Shown in pieces: positions 17,430 through 24,592 of a stretch of DNA of 36,160 nucleotides. A program made the position numbers and the translations under genes. The notes beneath the pieces are model-generated. The model was not told the DNA's origin, did no database searches, and saw nothing but the letters and a program-made list of their open reading frames with translations. Each line of letters starts with the position of its first letter. Within the stretch, counting starts at the first letter, position 1. Source of the stretch: a virus; the IMG/VR virus record IMGVR_UViG_3300025109_000031, positions 1-36,160 of that record. The stretch is one strand, 5' to 3'.

Positions 17430-17837
17430 TTAAGCCATGTCATCTTTATAACTATCCTGAGCTTCTATATCTGATATAGCATCTCTATAATCAATACTTA
17501 CTTCTGTCTCTTCGCCAAAGACTATTCTTCTACCTACTTTATACTCAGGTGTCATCTTTATTACTTGAGTTGTTGCTTTTATTGAGTCAATAGTATTCTT
17601 CTTCTGAGATTCTTCGTTCCGATATTTTTCTTGCATTTCATCTGTTATCTCATTCAATTTACTAAATGTCTGACGTAGTTGACGATATCCTGCAGTGAAT
17701 GCTGGATCATTTCTTGTTGATCTCATTTCTTTATGTGCCAACATAAACCCATGAGCCAATTCAGTTCCAACCTCCTCTATAAGTTCCTTCATATTATCAG
17801 TCTCACATAAATATGAAATCCTTGACATTTTTCCCAT
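17430..17837 (-). CDS. hypothetical protein (135 aa)
   Basis: A soluble, charged, mostly helical protein with no recognised family. Residues 16-95 form a probable helical bundle (MKELIEEVGTELAHGFMLAHKE, then QLRQTFSKLNEITDEMQEKY) and the last 40 are acidic. The start has a strong AGGAGG 5 nt upstream; an internal ATG at codon 4 is less well placed. It lies in the middle of the minus-strand operon between two small genes, so it is probably expressed with the replication proteins. Confidence 0.75.
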   Translation of the reverse strand: MGKMSRISYLCETDNMKELIEEVGTELAHGFMLAHKEMRSTRNDPAFTAGYRQLRQTFSKLNEITDEMQEKYRNEESQKKNTIDSIKATTQVIKMTPEYKVGRRIVFGEETEVSIDYRDAISDIEAQDSYKDDMA

Positions 17838-17856
17838 AAGTGCCTCCTTTTGGGTT

Positions 17857-18141
17857 TTATTTTTTCAAATGTTCTGTTCCCTGTATTTTCTTTATGTATT
17901 CTTTTCTTGTTTCAGCTGGTTTTTTCTGGTAAGCAATTGCATCTTCTTTAGGTTTAAACATTTCAAAACATTTCTTTAATTCTACTATAATATTCTCTAA
18001 TTGACTCCAATTTGTCTTATATTTTTCTAAAATGTGACCTTGCTTATACAATTCTAATGCTGTTAATAGAAATTCAACCTCTGTTTGATTATCAAATGCT
18101 AATGCTGGTCTCTTATCTTGTGATGAAGCTGTAATACTCAT
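17857..18141 (-). CDS. hypothetical protein (94 aa)
   Basis: AGGAG stands 4 nt before the ATG. The product has a central amphipathic helix (VEFLLTALELYKQGHILEKY) and a lysine-rich C-terminus (KKPAETRKEYIKKIQ). No cysteine knuckles, membrane span or known motif. It resembles many small phage early proteins in size and charge. Function unknown. Confidence 0.7.
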   Translation of the reverse strand: MSITASSQDKRPALAFDNQTEVEFLLTALELYKQGHILEKYKTNWSQLENIIVELKKCFEMFKPKEDAIAYQKKPAETRKEYIKKIQGTEHLKK

Positions 18142-18176
18142 TTTGACTCCTATCTTTTATATTTTTTTCCAGTAGA

Positions 18177-18452
18177 CTAGTTTGTTCTTTCATCATTATA
18201 TTCATCAGCTGTAGTTGGTTCTCCATCTAATGTTGCTTGTGCTGTCATTACCAATTCATTTTCATCATTATTTGCTAATTTTATTATTAATTTTAATCCT
18301 TTTTCTAGCCATGATATTCTAGATTCAAGTTCTCTTACAGATTCTGCTATTTCTTTATTACCTTCTTCATATTTTTGTTCACAATTGATACATATTCCAG
18401 TTTTATTCATTGTGGTTTTATCACACCAATGACACGCAAAAGGAGTAGGCAT
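18177..18452 (-). CDS. small zinc-ribbon protein (91 aa) with coiled coil
   Basis: The start chosen is the ATG that overlaps the stop of the 42-aa membrane protein (TAATG). A longer frame runs upstream of it, but that part lies over the membrane-protein gene. The N-terminus has C-H-W-C and C-I-N-C (residues about 7-10 and 21-24), a compact zinc ribbon, followed by an acidic coiled-coil helix (KEIAESVRELESRISWLEKG) and an acidic tail. It may be a regulatory or adaptor protein. Not assigned to a family. Confidence 0.65.
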   Translation of the reverse strand: MPTPFACHWCDKTTMNKTGICINCEQKYEEGNKEIAESVRELESRISWLEKGLKLIIKLANNDENELVMTAQATLDGEPTTADEYNDERTN

Positions 18453-18580
18453 TAATCTAAAAATCTTTCTTTTATAGACTGTAATGTAACTACAATTATT
18501 ATCAAGCTTCCTGCAATCAGTCCAAGTCCTATACCGCCAATAAATAAACTTCCACATATTTTAATTAATCCTTCAACCAT
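18452..18580 (-). CDS. single-span membrane protein (42 aa)
   Basis: GGAGGAAATT immediately precedes the ATG, one of the best ribosome sites in the window. The product begins MVEGLIKICGS and has a glycine-rich hydrophobic segment (LFIGGIGLGLIAGSLIIIVV, residues 12-31), then a short charged tail (KERFLD). The stop overlaps the next start (TAATG). One membrane span with a positive, short C-terminal side fits a small inner-membrane effector. It is in the early region, so a holin role is less likely than interference with a host membrane protein. Confidence 0.65.
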   Translation of the reverse strand: MVEGLIKICGSLFIGGIGLGLIAGSLIIIVVTLQSIKERFLD

Positions 18581-18589
18581 AATTTCCTC

Positions 18590-18856
18590 CTATAGTTGTT
18601 TGATCTCTGTTGTTGATGCTATTATTTTTGTCCCAAGAAGTGTCTTATCACTCTCAGCTAATGGAGCATCAAGAATAATTACTTTAGCATTTACATTACA
18701 TTCAATTAGTATTCCTTTTATTCTTCCCTGTGTTATAAACACAGTTCCATTTTCACAATCTTCTAAATATTTATAACCTTTAGCTGCTTTCCATATTGGT
18801 TTATCTTTTAAAGCTTTCGCTACTAATTTCTTTATTTTTTTAGGCGTTAGCCTCAT
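18590..18856 (-). CDS. hypothetical protein (88 aa)
   Basis: A basic N-terminal helix (RLTPKKIKKLVAKALKDK) is followed by a beta-rich segment (GTVFITQGRIKGILIECNVNAKVIILDAP). The first codon overlaps the end of the preceding membrane protein gene by 4 bases (ATGA), so it is coupled. The 9-nt gap to the next gene includes that gene's ribosome site. No recognised family; a small nucleic-acid-binding fold is possible. Confidence 0.7.
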   Translation of the reverse strand: MRLTPKKIKKLVAKALKDKPIWKAAKGYKYLEDCENGTVFITQGRIKGILIECNVNAKVIILDAPLAESDKTLLGTKIIASTTEIKQL

Positions 18857-19047
18857 AATCTTGGTTCAATTTGTTCTATTAGTTCTTTTAATATATCTTT
18901 TACAGTCTCTTCTTCTTCATCTATTTTATATTCTATTCTATGTAATCTCCATAACATAATTAGCTGAAAACATAACATCATTATCATAGTAAATTCCCAA
19001 TATGGGAAATATTCTACACTAAACAGTGCTTCCCAGTAATATCTCAT
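18853..19047 (-). CDS. small membrane protein (64 aa)
   Basis: AAGGAG lies 6 nt before the ATG. After an aromatic N-terminus, residues 18-34 (EFTMIMMLCFQLIMLWR) form one membrane span, followed by a highly acidic amphipathic helix (DEEEETVKDILKELIEQIE). This gives a cytoplasmic acidic tail on a membrane anchor, assuming the basic residues after the span stay inside. It is the first gene after the intergenic hairpins at 19067-19301. Function unknown. Confidence 0.65.
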   Translation of the reverse strand: MRYYWEALFSVEYFPYWEFTMIMMLCFQLIMLWRLHRIEYKIDEEEETVKDILKELIEQIEPRL

Positions 19048-19066
19048 GATACTCTCCTTGTATTTA

Positions 19067-19134
19067 AAGGGGGAAGAACAACCTATTCAAGGTTGATTTT
19101 GATCCCAAAGGAAATTAAAACAAACTTCCCCCTT
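19067..19134. promoter_or_regulatory. long-stem intergenic hairpin upstream of the 64-aa gene
   Basis: Perfect 10-bp inverted repeat AAGGGGGAAG (19067-19076) with CTTCCCCCTT (19125-19134), enclosing a second hairpin CAACC (19079-19083) with GGTTG (19091-19095). In the minus-strand transcript it ends about 14 nt before the AAGGAG site of the 64-aa gene. It may act in leader regulation, processing or attenuation. There is no U-run typical of a terminator right after the stem (TTTAAATA). Confidence 0.5.
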
Positions 19135-19235
19135 ATATTTTAGGAAGTATCTTTAGTTTGCCAACCAAAATTCCTGCTCGTTTTCACTAGCCATCATCTT
19201 TTTTATACTCCCTAATTTAAAAAAATTTCAAAAAA

Positions 19236-19301
19236 GAGAGAGACCACGTTATTGCTCTCAGGCAATATTAATGGTACAGTGGTTTTAGCCATAACTCTCT
19301 C
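19236..19301 (-). ncRNA. repeated structured RNA motif, copy 1
   Basis: On the minus strand it reads GAGAGAGTTATGGCTAAAAC at its 5' end and CGTGGTCTCTCTC at its 3' end. It forms a 7-bp closing helix (12 bp if the flanking A/T runs are counted), a 5-bp ACCAC/GTGGT helix stacked directly on its 3' strand, and a one-sided bulge carrying GGCTAAA. The apical part holds a hairpin ATTGC/GCAAT. A second copy lies at 24895-24985 with the stems and bulge kept but a different apex, which is the pattern of a conserved RNA rather than chance. On the minus strand it is followed by U-runs, so this copy could also terminate transcription. Confidence 0.55.
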
Positions 19302-19321
19302 TTTTTCTAGGATGCGGTATG

Positions 19322-19909
19322 TTAGAAGGGTAAATCGTCCTTAACTTCGTCTTGGGATAATTTATCTCCGTCATTCCATGGGAAAACGTCAAACGCTTTC
19401 CAAACCCATCGTTCTTCACCATCTCTTACATAATGTTCTCTATTTAATTTAACAAAACATGGTTGACCTATGACATCATTTTCTTCGACTTCAGCAAGAA
19501 GGACATCTCCAGCTTTATTAGTTGGAAATTCAACGCCAAGGTGTTCAAAGAATTCCTTATAGCGTCTATTTTTCCAGCCTTCGCCGTCCTTAGGTTGAGG
19601 AGTGAGCCATATACCAGTAGAATTAAATCGTTTACCAGTCATAAATGATGCTGATATAACTCTTGGTGTACCATCGTCATTCAACGATTGGGTATACTCA
19701 CCTGAGCCATTTTTAACGAGTTTATTCACTTGAGTTTCACCAGCTTCAGCAGCTATTAAGAAAGTAGCGTTAAATACTTTCTGTTCACCTGCTTTAGTAG
19801 TGAGGTCTTTACCTTCAAGTCCTGCTACATGAGCTGGGTATATTCCTGGTACTATTGGTATCATTCCATCCTTTTCTTCATTATATTTAGTATTTGCTAG
19901 TTTTATCAC
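19322..19909 (-). CDS. single-stranded DNA-binding protein-like (DUF669-like)
   Basis: A 195-aa protein that ends D-D-L-P-F after an acidic stretch. This is almost the same as the D-D-I-P-F tail by which bacterial SSBs recruit partner proteins. The body has an OB-like pattern: P-G-I-Y-P-A-H-V-A-G-L, N-A-T-F-L-I-A-A, a glycine-rich loop, and V-I-G-Q-P-C-F-V-K-L-N-R-E-H-Y (about 146-160), similar to phage DUF669 proteins found beside recombinases. The start is GTG with AAGGAG 9 nt upstream. It lies just downstream of the Rad52-type gene and nuclease, so it probably coats ssDNA during recombination-dependent replication. Confidence 0.75.
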   Translation of the reverse strand: MIKLANTKYNEEKDGMIPIVPGIYPAHVAGLEGKDLTTKAGEQKVFNATFLIAAEAGETQVNKLVKNGSGEYTQSLNDDGTPRVISASFMTGKRFNSTGIWLTPQPKDGEGWKNRRYKEFFEHLGVEFPTNKAGDVLLAEVEENDVIGQPCFVKLNREHYVRDGEERWVWKAFDVFPWNDGDKLSQDEVKDDLPF

Positions 19910-19922
19910 TGATCTAATCTCC

Positions 19923-20201
19923 TTATGATTTTGTGGGTGTGTTAGTGGTAGTATATTTTGTCACCAAAGTATTGAACTTCTCTTTCAGCTCAGACATTTC
20001 TTCGCTGTATTCATCTGTTCCAATACCTTGAAAATACAGTTGAGGGGATACGAGATTTCCATTAGAAGTCTTCATGTATCTACGAGAACTCCTTCGTCTG
20101 GTGGAAACCAATCCTTTATCCTGCATTTCTTTGACTGCTTCTGTTGAAAGTACTCCAGCCTCCTGAAGAGCTTCAGTTTCAGCTATTGTTAGTTTTCCCA
20201 T
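19923..20201 (-). CDS. hypothetical protein (92 aa)
   Basis: Its start overlaps the previous stop (TAATG), with AAGGAG 6 nt upstream. It has a short helical N-terminus (TIAETEALQEAGVLSTEAVK), an arginine-rich patch (TRRRSSRRYMK) that could touch DNA or RNA, and a coiled-coil-like C-terminus (SEEMSELKEKFNTLV). It lies between Rad52-type and SSB-like genes, so an accessory recombination role is plausible but not shown. Confidence 0.65.
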   Translation of the reverse strand: MGKLTIAETEALQEAGVLSTEAVKEMQDKGLVSTRRRSSRRYMKTSNGNLVSPQLYFQGIGTDEYSEEMSELKEKFNTLVTKYTTTNTPTKS

Positions 20202-20452
20202 TATTTGTCTCCTTTTATTAGGTCTTCAGGCATAGGAAACTGCCCTTGTTCTTCTACAGTAAATGAATTATAACTTGGGTTAATTGATACTTGAGAACCA
20301 TTTTCAGTTTCAAAACACATCATTGTTTTTCCACCAAAGTTTTTAGTTCCTTTATATACAACTCGATTGAATATCTTTCCATCATTTGTCCCAACAGAAT
20401 ATTCAATACCTTCAGTTAATAATCCTTCGTCAATTGCTTCGAATCTTGTCAT
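20201..20452 (-). CDS. hypothetical beta-rich protein (83 aa)
   Basis: The start overlaps the end of the Rad52-type gene (ATGA) and the stop overlaps the next start (TAATG), so it is tightly coupled on both sides. The sequence is beta-rich (GIEYSVGTNDGKIFNRVVYKG, then TMMCFETENGSQVSINPSYN), like a small SH3- or OB-like fold. No known family. It sits in the recombination module. Confidence 0.65.
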   Translation of the reverse strand: MTRFEAIDEGLLTEGIEYSVGTNDGKIFNRVVYKGTKNFGGKTMMCFETENGSQVSINPSYNSFTVEEQGQFPMPEDLIKGDK

Positions 20453-21060
20453 TTGCTTAACCTCTTTAGTTTTGCGACACTCGCTTTATAATTATTATTA
20501 TTTATATCTCCATTAACTATTTTATGTACGATATCGTCTTCAATATTTGCTTTCTTTGCTAATTTACCAAGTTTTTCTATTTGAGTATCATCTAAGGTTG
20601 GATCTTCACTTCTATAAACATCTGCTGCTATATCCATATATACATTTAGAGCTTTCTTCATGCAGTCTGTGTTAGCTGATTTAATGTCATTACCTATGTC
20701 AACAAAATCATTTTCTGATCCACCACGTTTTGTTTGAATTCTGTGTGCAGCAACCATATCACCTTCTCTCCACATACCGTTATCAAACCACTTTAATCTT
20801 CCGTGTACCACATACGCAGAACCACCAAGAGCTTCTGATTTTATAATTGTCCAAGACCATCCTGGAAATTGTTCATTTGCAATATTTTTCATATAACTTA
20901 ATTCGACATAATCAAATCCTAGTTTTTTCTTAACTAATCCTTTAGGTGTTTCTATTTTTCCTATTTTCTTATGCTGTTCTGTTATTTTACTGAGAGCATT
21001 CCTTATACTACCAAGTGATAAAGAACCATCTCCGTTGATTGTCATCATTGTTTCTGACAT
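20449..21060 (-). CDS. Rad52-type single-strand annealing protein
   Basis: A 203-aa protein with the Rad52/phage annealing-protein core: D-Y-V-E-L-S-Y-M-K, W-S-W-T-I-I-K-S-E, V-V-H-G-R-L-K-W, G-D-M-V-A-A-H-R-I-Q and then I-K-S-A-N-T-D-C-M-K-K-A-L-N-V-Y, the helix corresponding to the family's conserved A-x-T-x-A-x-K-R-A-L. These proteins form rings that anneal complementary single strands. AAGGAGAATAAA precedes the ATG. Gene order (nuclease, annealase, SSB-like) is that of a phage recombination cassette. The C-terminal 60 residues may bind a partner. Confidence 0.85.
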   Translation of the reverse strand: MSETMMTINGDGSLSLGSIRNALSKITEQHKKIGKIETPKGLVKKKLGFDYVELSYMKNIANEQFPGWSWTIIKSEALGGSAYVVHGRLKWFDNGMWREGDMVAAHRIQTKRGGSENDFVDIGNDIKSANTDCMKKALNVYMDIAADVYRSEDPTLDDTQIEKLGKLAKKANIEDDIVHKIVNGDINNNNYKASVAKLKRLSK

Positions 21061-21076
21061 TTTATTCTCCTTTTCA

Positions 21077-21835
21077 TTAATTTATCCCTGGACAATGAAT
21101 GTCTTTAAATCCACAGTATCTGCATTCCCAATTTTCCATAGGAGTACCATATGATCCAGGTATTAATGCTTCACTTCCTTCACCTGCATAGTCATTTAAA
21201 TCTGACCAGTAGTCAAGAGCTTTCTTTATCCATTCATTACCAACATATTCTTCTCTCATGGCACTAGTATCTTTATTATACCATAAAAGAGACATTTCTC
21301 TGTCCCACTCTACACCATTATAGGCATCTTCTGCGTTCATTTGCTCTTCTATAAATCCGTATAAGTATGTTGCCAACTGTAAATTATATCCAGGATTTCC
21401 TTTAGGATCAGGTTTTCTTCCAAATTTCATTCTCCACTTATAACTAGCACAAGTTTTTATATCAAATACTTTTACACTTTTCCCCTGAACTACACCTATA
21501 TCTAAATGTCCTATAACATTGAATTCTGGTAATCTTACTTGGTGTTCTATAAAAATTGTCGCATTATTGGATTGGTATTTAGAATCTGGATCATTTATAT
21601 ATTGAGTTAATGATTCTTCTATATCGGTATGCATTACAGTACCCAGTCTTAATAGCCTCATTACTCTGTCATCTAATGGTGGTTCTTTGACATCTTCTTT
21701 TCTTAATATCTGTTTCTTGAAACAACTCCCAGCTGATGAAGCTGACCATTGACCTTCCAACTTAGTATATTTTGCTCTGTTTTCTATTTGTTTTTTATTT
21801 AAAAAGTGGGCATATATAGTTTCAACATTTATCAT
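21077..21835 (-). CDS. PD-(D/E)XK nuclease of the Cas4/RecB type with probable Fe-S cluster
   Basis: A 252-aa protein with the full motif set: H69 in G-T-V-M-H-T, D112 in G-H-L-D, D125-I-K127 (the D-x-K pair), and Q153-L-A-T-Y-L-Y-G. Four cysteines, C38 near the N-terminus and C238, C241 and C248 at the C-terminus, match the Fe-S cluster layout of Cas4 and AddB nucleases. It probably resects DNA ends for the neighbouring annealing protein. GAGGAGATAAA precedes the start. A short hairpin (21853-21886) separates it from the gene before it. Confidence 0.88.
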   Translation of the reverse strand: MINVETIYAHFLNKKQIENRAKYTKLEGQWSASSAGSCFKKQILRKEDVKEPPLDDRVMRLLRLGTVMHTDIEESLTQYINDPDSKYQSNNATIFIEHQVRLPEFNVIGHLDIGVVQGKSVKVFDIKTCASYKWRMKFGRKPDPKGNPGYNLQLATYLYGFIEEQMNAEDAYNGVEWDREMSLLWYNKDTSAMREEYVGNEWIKKALDYWSDLNDYAGEGSEALIPGSYGTPMENWECRYCGFKDIHCPGIN

Positions 21836-21852
21836 TTTATCTCCTCAAAATA

Positions 21853-21886
21853 GCCCCTAAATTTAATAATATATACATTTAGGGGC
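21853..21886. terminator. hairpin between two operon genes, possible weak terminator
   Basis: Perfect 10-bp stem GCCCCTAAAT (21853-21862) with ATTTAGGGGC (21877-21886) and a 14-nt AT-rich loop. On the minus strand it is followed by TATTTTGAGGAG, with only a short U-run, so it may be a weak terminator or an RNA-stability element just before the nuclease ribosome site. Confidence 0.5.
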
Positions 21887-21895
21887 ATTAACTAT

Positions 21896-22240
21896 TTAAT
21901 AATATTGCAATTTTTCACGCATTTCTTTCTCTTTATCCTTCCGACCTTTATAAACTGCGTCATCACGTAATTCTGGATATTGAGCTTGGAGTTTCCTTCT
22001 GCATCTCGTAACTGATTCAGATTTTGTGAGTTCACCATTTCTTAACATATCAAGAAATTTTAATGCTGTTATTTGATTAATCCCACCATAATGTATTCTG
22101 TTAACATCATCAAACCATATTCGTGACATTAATGCCAAATCTGATCTTTGATATTTGTGTCCTACATCAGGGTCGGCTAAAAGTTGTTTAACTCTTATTT
22201 CTAAGAATTTCCCTTTACTTCTTCCACCTGCTGCTAACAT
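21896..22240 (-). CDS. hypothetical protein (114 aa)
   Basis: GGAGGA lies about 8 nt before the ATG and the start overlaps the upstream gene by 7 bases. The product is basic, with an early G-G-R-S-K-G-K-F-L-E-I-R-V-K-Q-L-L and a helical end (RDDAVYKGRKDKEKEMREKL). The middle (ITALKFLDMLRNGELTKSE) has a helix-turn-helix flavour but no clear family. Possibly DNA-binding. Confidence 0.65.
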   Translation of the reverse strand: MLAAGGRSKGKFLEIRVKQLLADPDVGHKYQRSDLALMSRIWFDDVNRIHYGGINQITALKFLDMLRNGELTKSESVTRCRRKLQAQYPELRDDAVYKGRKDKEKEMREKLQYY

Positions 22241-22854
22241 ATTTCAAATCCTCCTGATTGTTCGCAAAAGTTTGCAAATTGCATGATTACATCTTTACTA
22301 GTTGGGTAACTAGAACCCCAACTCTTTTCATCATAGATGTCATTCCATTGAGTTTTATAAGGTTCAGGATAATCAGATGGAACTATGCTATCACCAAATT
22401 TAACCTTTACTACATCTTGAAGATAATCAAGCTGTTTTTGTATAGCTTCATTATGTTTCTCAGCTTCCTCATATTTCTTCATATATTCATCAACCCAAAC
22501 ATCTATAACACCTGTTCTGTCTAATTTACGTAGCCTAGAAGCAATTCTTAATGATTTAGTCTTACTTATAGTCTCTCCACCATTATGATCACCTTTCTCA
22601 CAATCTTTAGCACTTAGGAAATCACAAGAATAACAAACAAACATCCATATAGGTCTCCACCACCATACATTAGCTCTGAAATATATTCCAGGATTTTCTT
22701 TTTGGTGAGTTGAATCAGCTTTGAAGTATGCTTCTTTATCTTTTTCTGTCATCTTTTCCCAGTTATTCCATCCAGTATTGTCTTTAAATTCAGATAATAT
22801 TGGTGGTCCTATTGTGTTTTCTTGAGGATTTAATCCATATAAGTCGAATCCCAT
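22234..22854 (-). CDS. conserved phage protein of unknown function (MGFDLYGLNP type)
   Basis: A 206-aa protein starting M-G-F-D-L-Y-G-L-N-P, a beginning I recognise from many phage hypothetical proteins. It has a tryptophan-rich segment (Y-F-R-A-N-V-W-W-W-R-P-I-W), a C-Y-S-C pair (about 74-77) and a helical C-terminal half. The family has no established function. AAGGAG is 7 nt before the ATG. Confidence 0.75.
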   Translation of the reverse strand: MGFDLYGLNPQENTIGPPILSEFKDNTGWNNWEKMTEKDKEAYFKADSTHQKENPGIYFRANVWWWRPIWMFVCYSCDFLSAKDCEKGDHNGGETISKTKSLRIASRLRKLDRTGVIDVWVDEYMKKYEEAEKHNEAIQKQLDYLQDVVKVKFGDSIVPSDYPEPYKTQWNDIYDEKSWGSSYPTSKDVIMQFANFCEQSGGFEIC

Positions 22855-22868
22855 AATATTTCTCCTTT

Positions 22869-23600
22869 TTAGTATAGTCTGATAGGGTTTCTATTTCTGT
22901 AATTATAAATATCTTCGATCATTCTAAGATATTCTTTTTGAGTACCTTTTCTGACAAATCTGTCAGGTACGATACTGCACTTATGAACCAATATTTCATG
23001 GTCAAAGTCTGGATGAGTCAACAAATCAAAATATGTTAACACAAATGTCTTATGTCTGAAAACTCTATCATCAAACTCTTTGAATTCTCTTAGTTTTATG
23101 AGTATGTCTTCAACTTGTTTTAAGCTTTGTGTGATTTTGAATTCTCCCTTTTTGAAATCCTTCAATATCTGCTTTGTATTCTGTGCAGTTAACAGTATTA
23201 CCATTGTAGCAATCGGGTATGGGAATTTCTTAGTGAATTCGTGCAATATTAGGTAATCTTGATAGCCTTCTACACAATAATGGTTCAATATGTCAGGATA
23301 TGACCATGATTTTTGAACTGAATTGAATAGACCAATATCACTTACTGTCATATCAGTATATTTGTACACTATTGATAATCCGAGGTTTTTTGAAGCTATA
23401 TAAGTATGCTGACCTTCTAATATTTCATGGTTTTCATTAACTTTTACTGGATTTTCGTGTCTGAGGTCATTTCTTTTGATTTCACTCATGATTTCTTCAA
23501 CGTGGTGATCACTTATACCTCTATTTGATGCTACAAAACTGAACTTATCATAATTCATGGTTTCATAGGTTTTTCCGAATACTAATGTATCTCTTGGCAT
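22869..23600 (-). CDS. ParB/sulfiredoxin-fold domain protein
   Basis: A 243-aa protein. Residues 26-74 show the ParB-N/sulfiredoxin pattern: N-R-G-I-S-D-H-H-V-E-E-I, N-P-V-K-V-N-E-N-H-E-I-L-E-G-Q-H-T-Y-I-A-S-K-N-L-G. The E-G-Q-H-T stretch corresponds to the D-G-Q-H-R / G-E-R-R motif. Phage proteins with this fold act as nucleases, CTP-dependent clamps or regulators; which one is not evident here. The C-terminal 150 residues are helical and unrecognised, without an obvious ParB helix-turn-helix. AAGGAG precedes the start, which overlaps the previous gene by 19 nt. Confidence 0.7.
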   Translation of the reverse strand: MPRDTLVFGKTYETMNYDKFSFVASNRGISDHHVEEIMSEIKRNDLRHENPVKVNENHEILEGQHTYIASKNLGLSIVYKYTDMTVSDIGLFNSVQKSWSYPDILNHYCVEGYQDYLILHEFTKKFPYPIATMVILLTAQNTKQILKDFKKGEFKITQSLKQVEDILIKLREFKEFDDRVFRHKTFVLTYFDLLTHPDFDHEILVHKCSIVPDRFVRKGTQKEYLRMIEDIYNYRNRNPIRLY

Positions 23601-23776
23601 GGTTTATGCTCCTTTATCTTGGTGTTAATAAATTTAATTCGACAAGTATCGAGTACCAATACTGCGTTACTGCCTTCTGCGTAAACATCCACTATTTTAT
23701 CGGGATATTTCTTCATTATTTCTTTAATTGTTAGGTCTTTAAGTCTGAAGTTTTGAGTTTGTGTTATTTCTTTCAT
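23582..23776 (-). CDS. hypothetical protein (64 aa)
   Basis: A small beta/alpha protein (LTIKEIMKKYPDKIVDVYAE, then AVLVLDTCRIKFINTKIKEH). Its end overlaps the ParB-fold gene by 19 nt. The ribosome site is an imperfect GGAAACCCCAACAA stretch. No family recognised. Confidence 0.6.
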   Translation of the reverse strand: MKEITQTQNFRLKDLTIKEIMKKYPDKIVDVYAEGSNAVLVLDTCRIKFINTKIKEHKPCQEIH

Positions 23777-23791
23777 TTGTTGGGGTTTCCT

Positions 23792-24007
23792 TTAATCATC
23801 ATATATAATATCCTCTGTTTTTTCCTTTAATGTTGTGGTATAAGTATGGATTTCTTCCAATTTTGTACCCATCAGATATAAGACAGCCTGTACATCTTCT
23901 AATGCATCTTTGATTTCAGTAAGCTTATTTTTTTCTGAAGAGTCTAGCTTATATCCTATGTTACTGACAACTGTGTATAATTCTTGGATGATCTGTTTTA
24001 AGTCCAT
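23792..24007 (-). CDS. hypothetical coiled-coil protein (71 aa)
   Basis: The start chosen is the internal ATG (MDLKQIIQEL) because AGAGG is 8 nt upstream; an earlier ATG eight codons before lies inside the 34-aa membrane gene and has no ribosome site. The whole protein is an amphipathic helix pattern (KLTEIKDALEDVQAVLYLMG, then KLEEIHTYTTTLKEKTE). Function unknown. Confidence 0.6.
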   Translation of the reverse strand: MDLKQIIQELYTVVSNIGYKLDSSEKNKLTEIKDALEDVQAVLYLMGTKLEEIHTYTTTLKEKTEDIIYDD

Positions 24008-24018
24008 TGTTTTTACCT

Positions 24019-24123
24019 CTAGAATACCCATTTTATTATGGATATGACTATAAGCATGACAAATGTGATAACTATTAGAACTTCAAAATAAGAATTAATC
24101 CATTCTACGATTTTGTCTATCAT
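24019..24123 (-). CDS. tiny membrane protein (34 aa)
   Basis: GGAGAAGGTA directly precedes the ATG. The product starts MIDKIVEWINSYFE and then is one membrane span (VLIVITFVMLIVISIIKWVF). It overlaps the end of the 77-aa gene. Its layout (short MID... amphipathic start, then a span) matches the 39-aa protein at 25787-25906, so the two may be related or act alike. Confidence 0.6.
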   Translation of the reverse strand: MIDKIVEWINSYFEVLIVITFVMLIVISIIKWVF

Positions 24124-24328
24124 TACCTTCTCCTTTTTTCCATTTATAGTAATTTAATTGTGGTTCATCAACGTATTTCATTAGGTCTTGTAAACCATCA
24201 AGTACATCATTTAAATATAGTATGCCATCAGTATAGCCACGATTATTTCTATCTGGCATATGCTTTTGTGCTTTCTTAATGAATGATCTCAAATGTTCAA
24301 CACCTTTCTGTAAATGTATAACTTTCAT
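24095..24328 (-). CDS. hypothetical protein (77 aa)
   Basis: AAGGAGG lies about 13 nt before the ATG, overlapping the previous stop. The product is helical (GVEHLRSFIKKAQKHMPDRN, then YLNDVLDGLQDLMKYV) with a basic tail. Histidines and a central G-Y-T-D-G turn are visible, but no family motif. Function unknown. Confidence 0.6.
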   Translation of the reverse strand: MKVIHLQKGVEHLRSFIKKAQKHMPDRNNRGYTDGILYLNDVLDGLQDLMKYVDEPQLNYYKWKKGEGNDRQNRRMD

Positions 24329-24346
24329 TTTAATTTATTAGCCTCC

Positions 24347-24592
24347 TTATTGCTTATGGTATGATGCTATTAATTCAGTTTTAGAATAATCTTCAAATGC
24401 TCTCTGATCTACCTTGCTCTGATCTTCATTTTTGATATGATAACTCCAACCAAATCTGTCAAATATAGCTTGTGTGAATGCTTTATAAAATTCTTCGTCT
24501 GTATTAGTATGTTCATCACAATGATTTACTATATCTGTTATATTTGTCGTAAGCAATCCTGTAATATGATTATTTATTTCTTTGACATTCAT
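24347..24592 (-). CDS. hypothetical protein (81 aa)
   Basis: The start overlaps the previous stop (TAATG) with AGGTGTAAATA upstream. The sequence is acidic and helical (INNHITGLLTTNITDIVNHC, then EEFYKAFTQAIFDRFGWSYH). No recognised family. It is the second gene downstream of the large non-coding region, so probably early-expressed. Confidence 0.6.
   Translation of the reverse strand: MNVKEINNHITGLLTTNITDIVNHCDEHTNTDEEFYKAFTQAIFDRFGWSYHIKNEDQSKVDQRAFEDYSKTELIASYHKQ

Noticed and set aside
19236-19301. Hammerhead or other known small ribozyme in the repeated RNA motif
   Set aside because: The CUGAUGA and GAAA core of hammerheads and the conserved cores of twister and pistol, as far as I can recall them, are not present.
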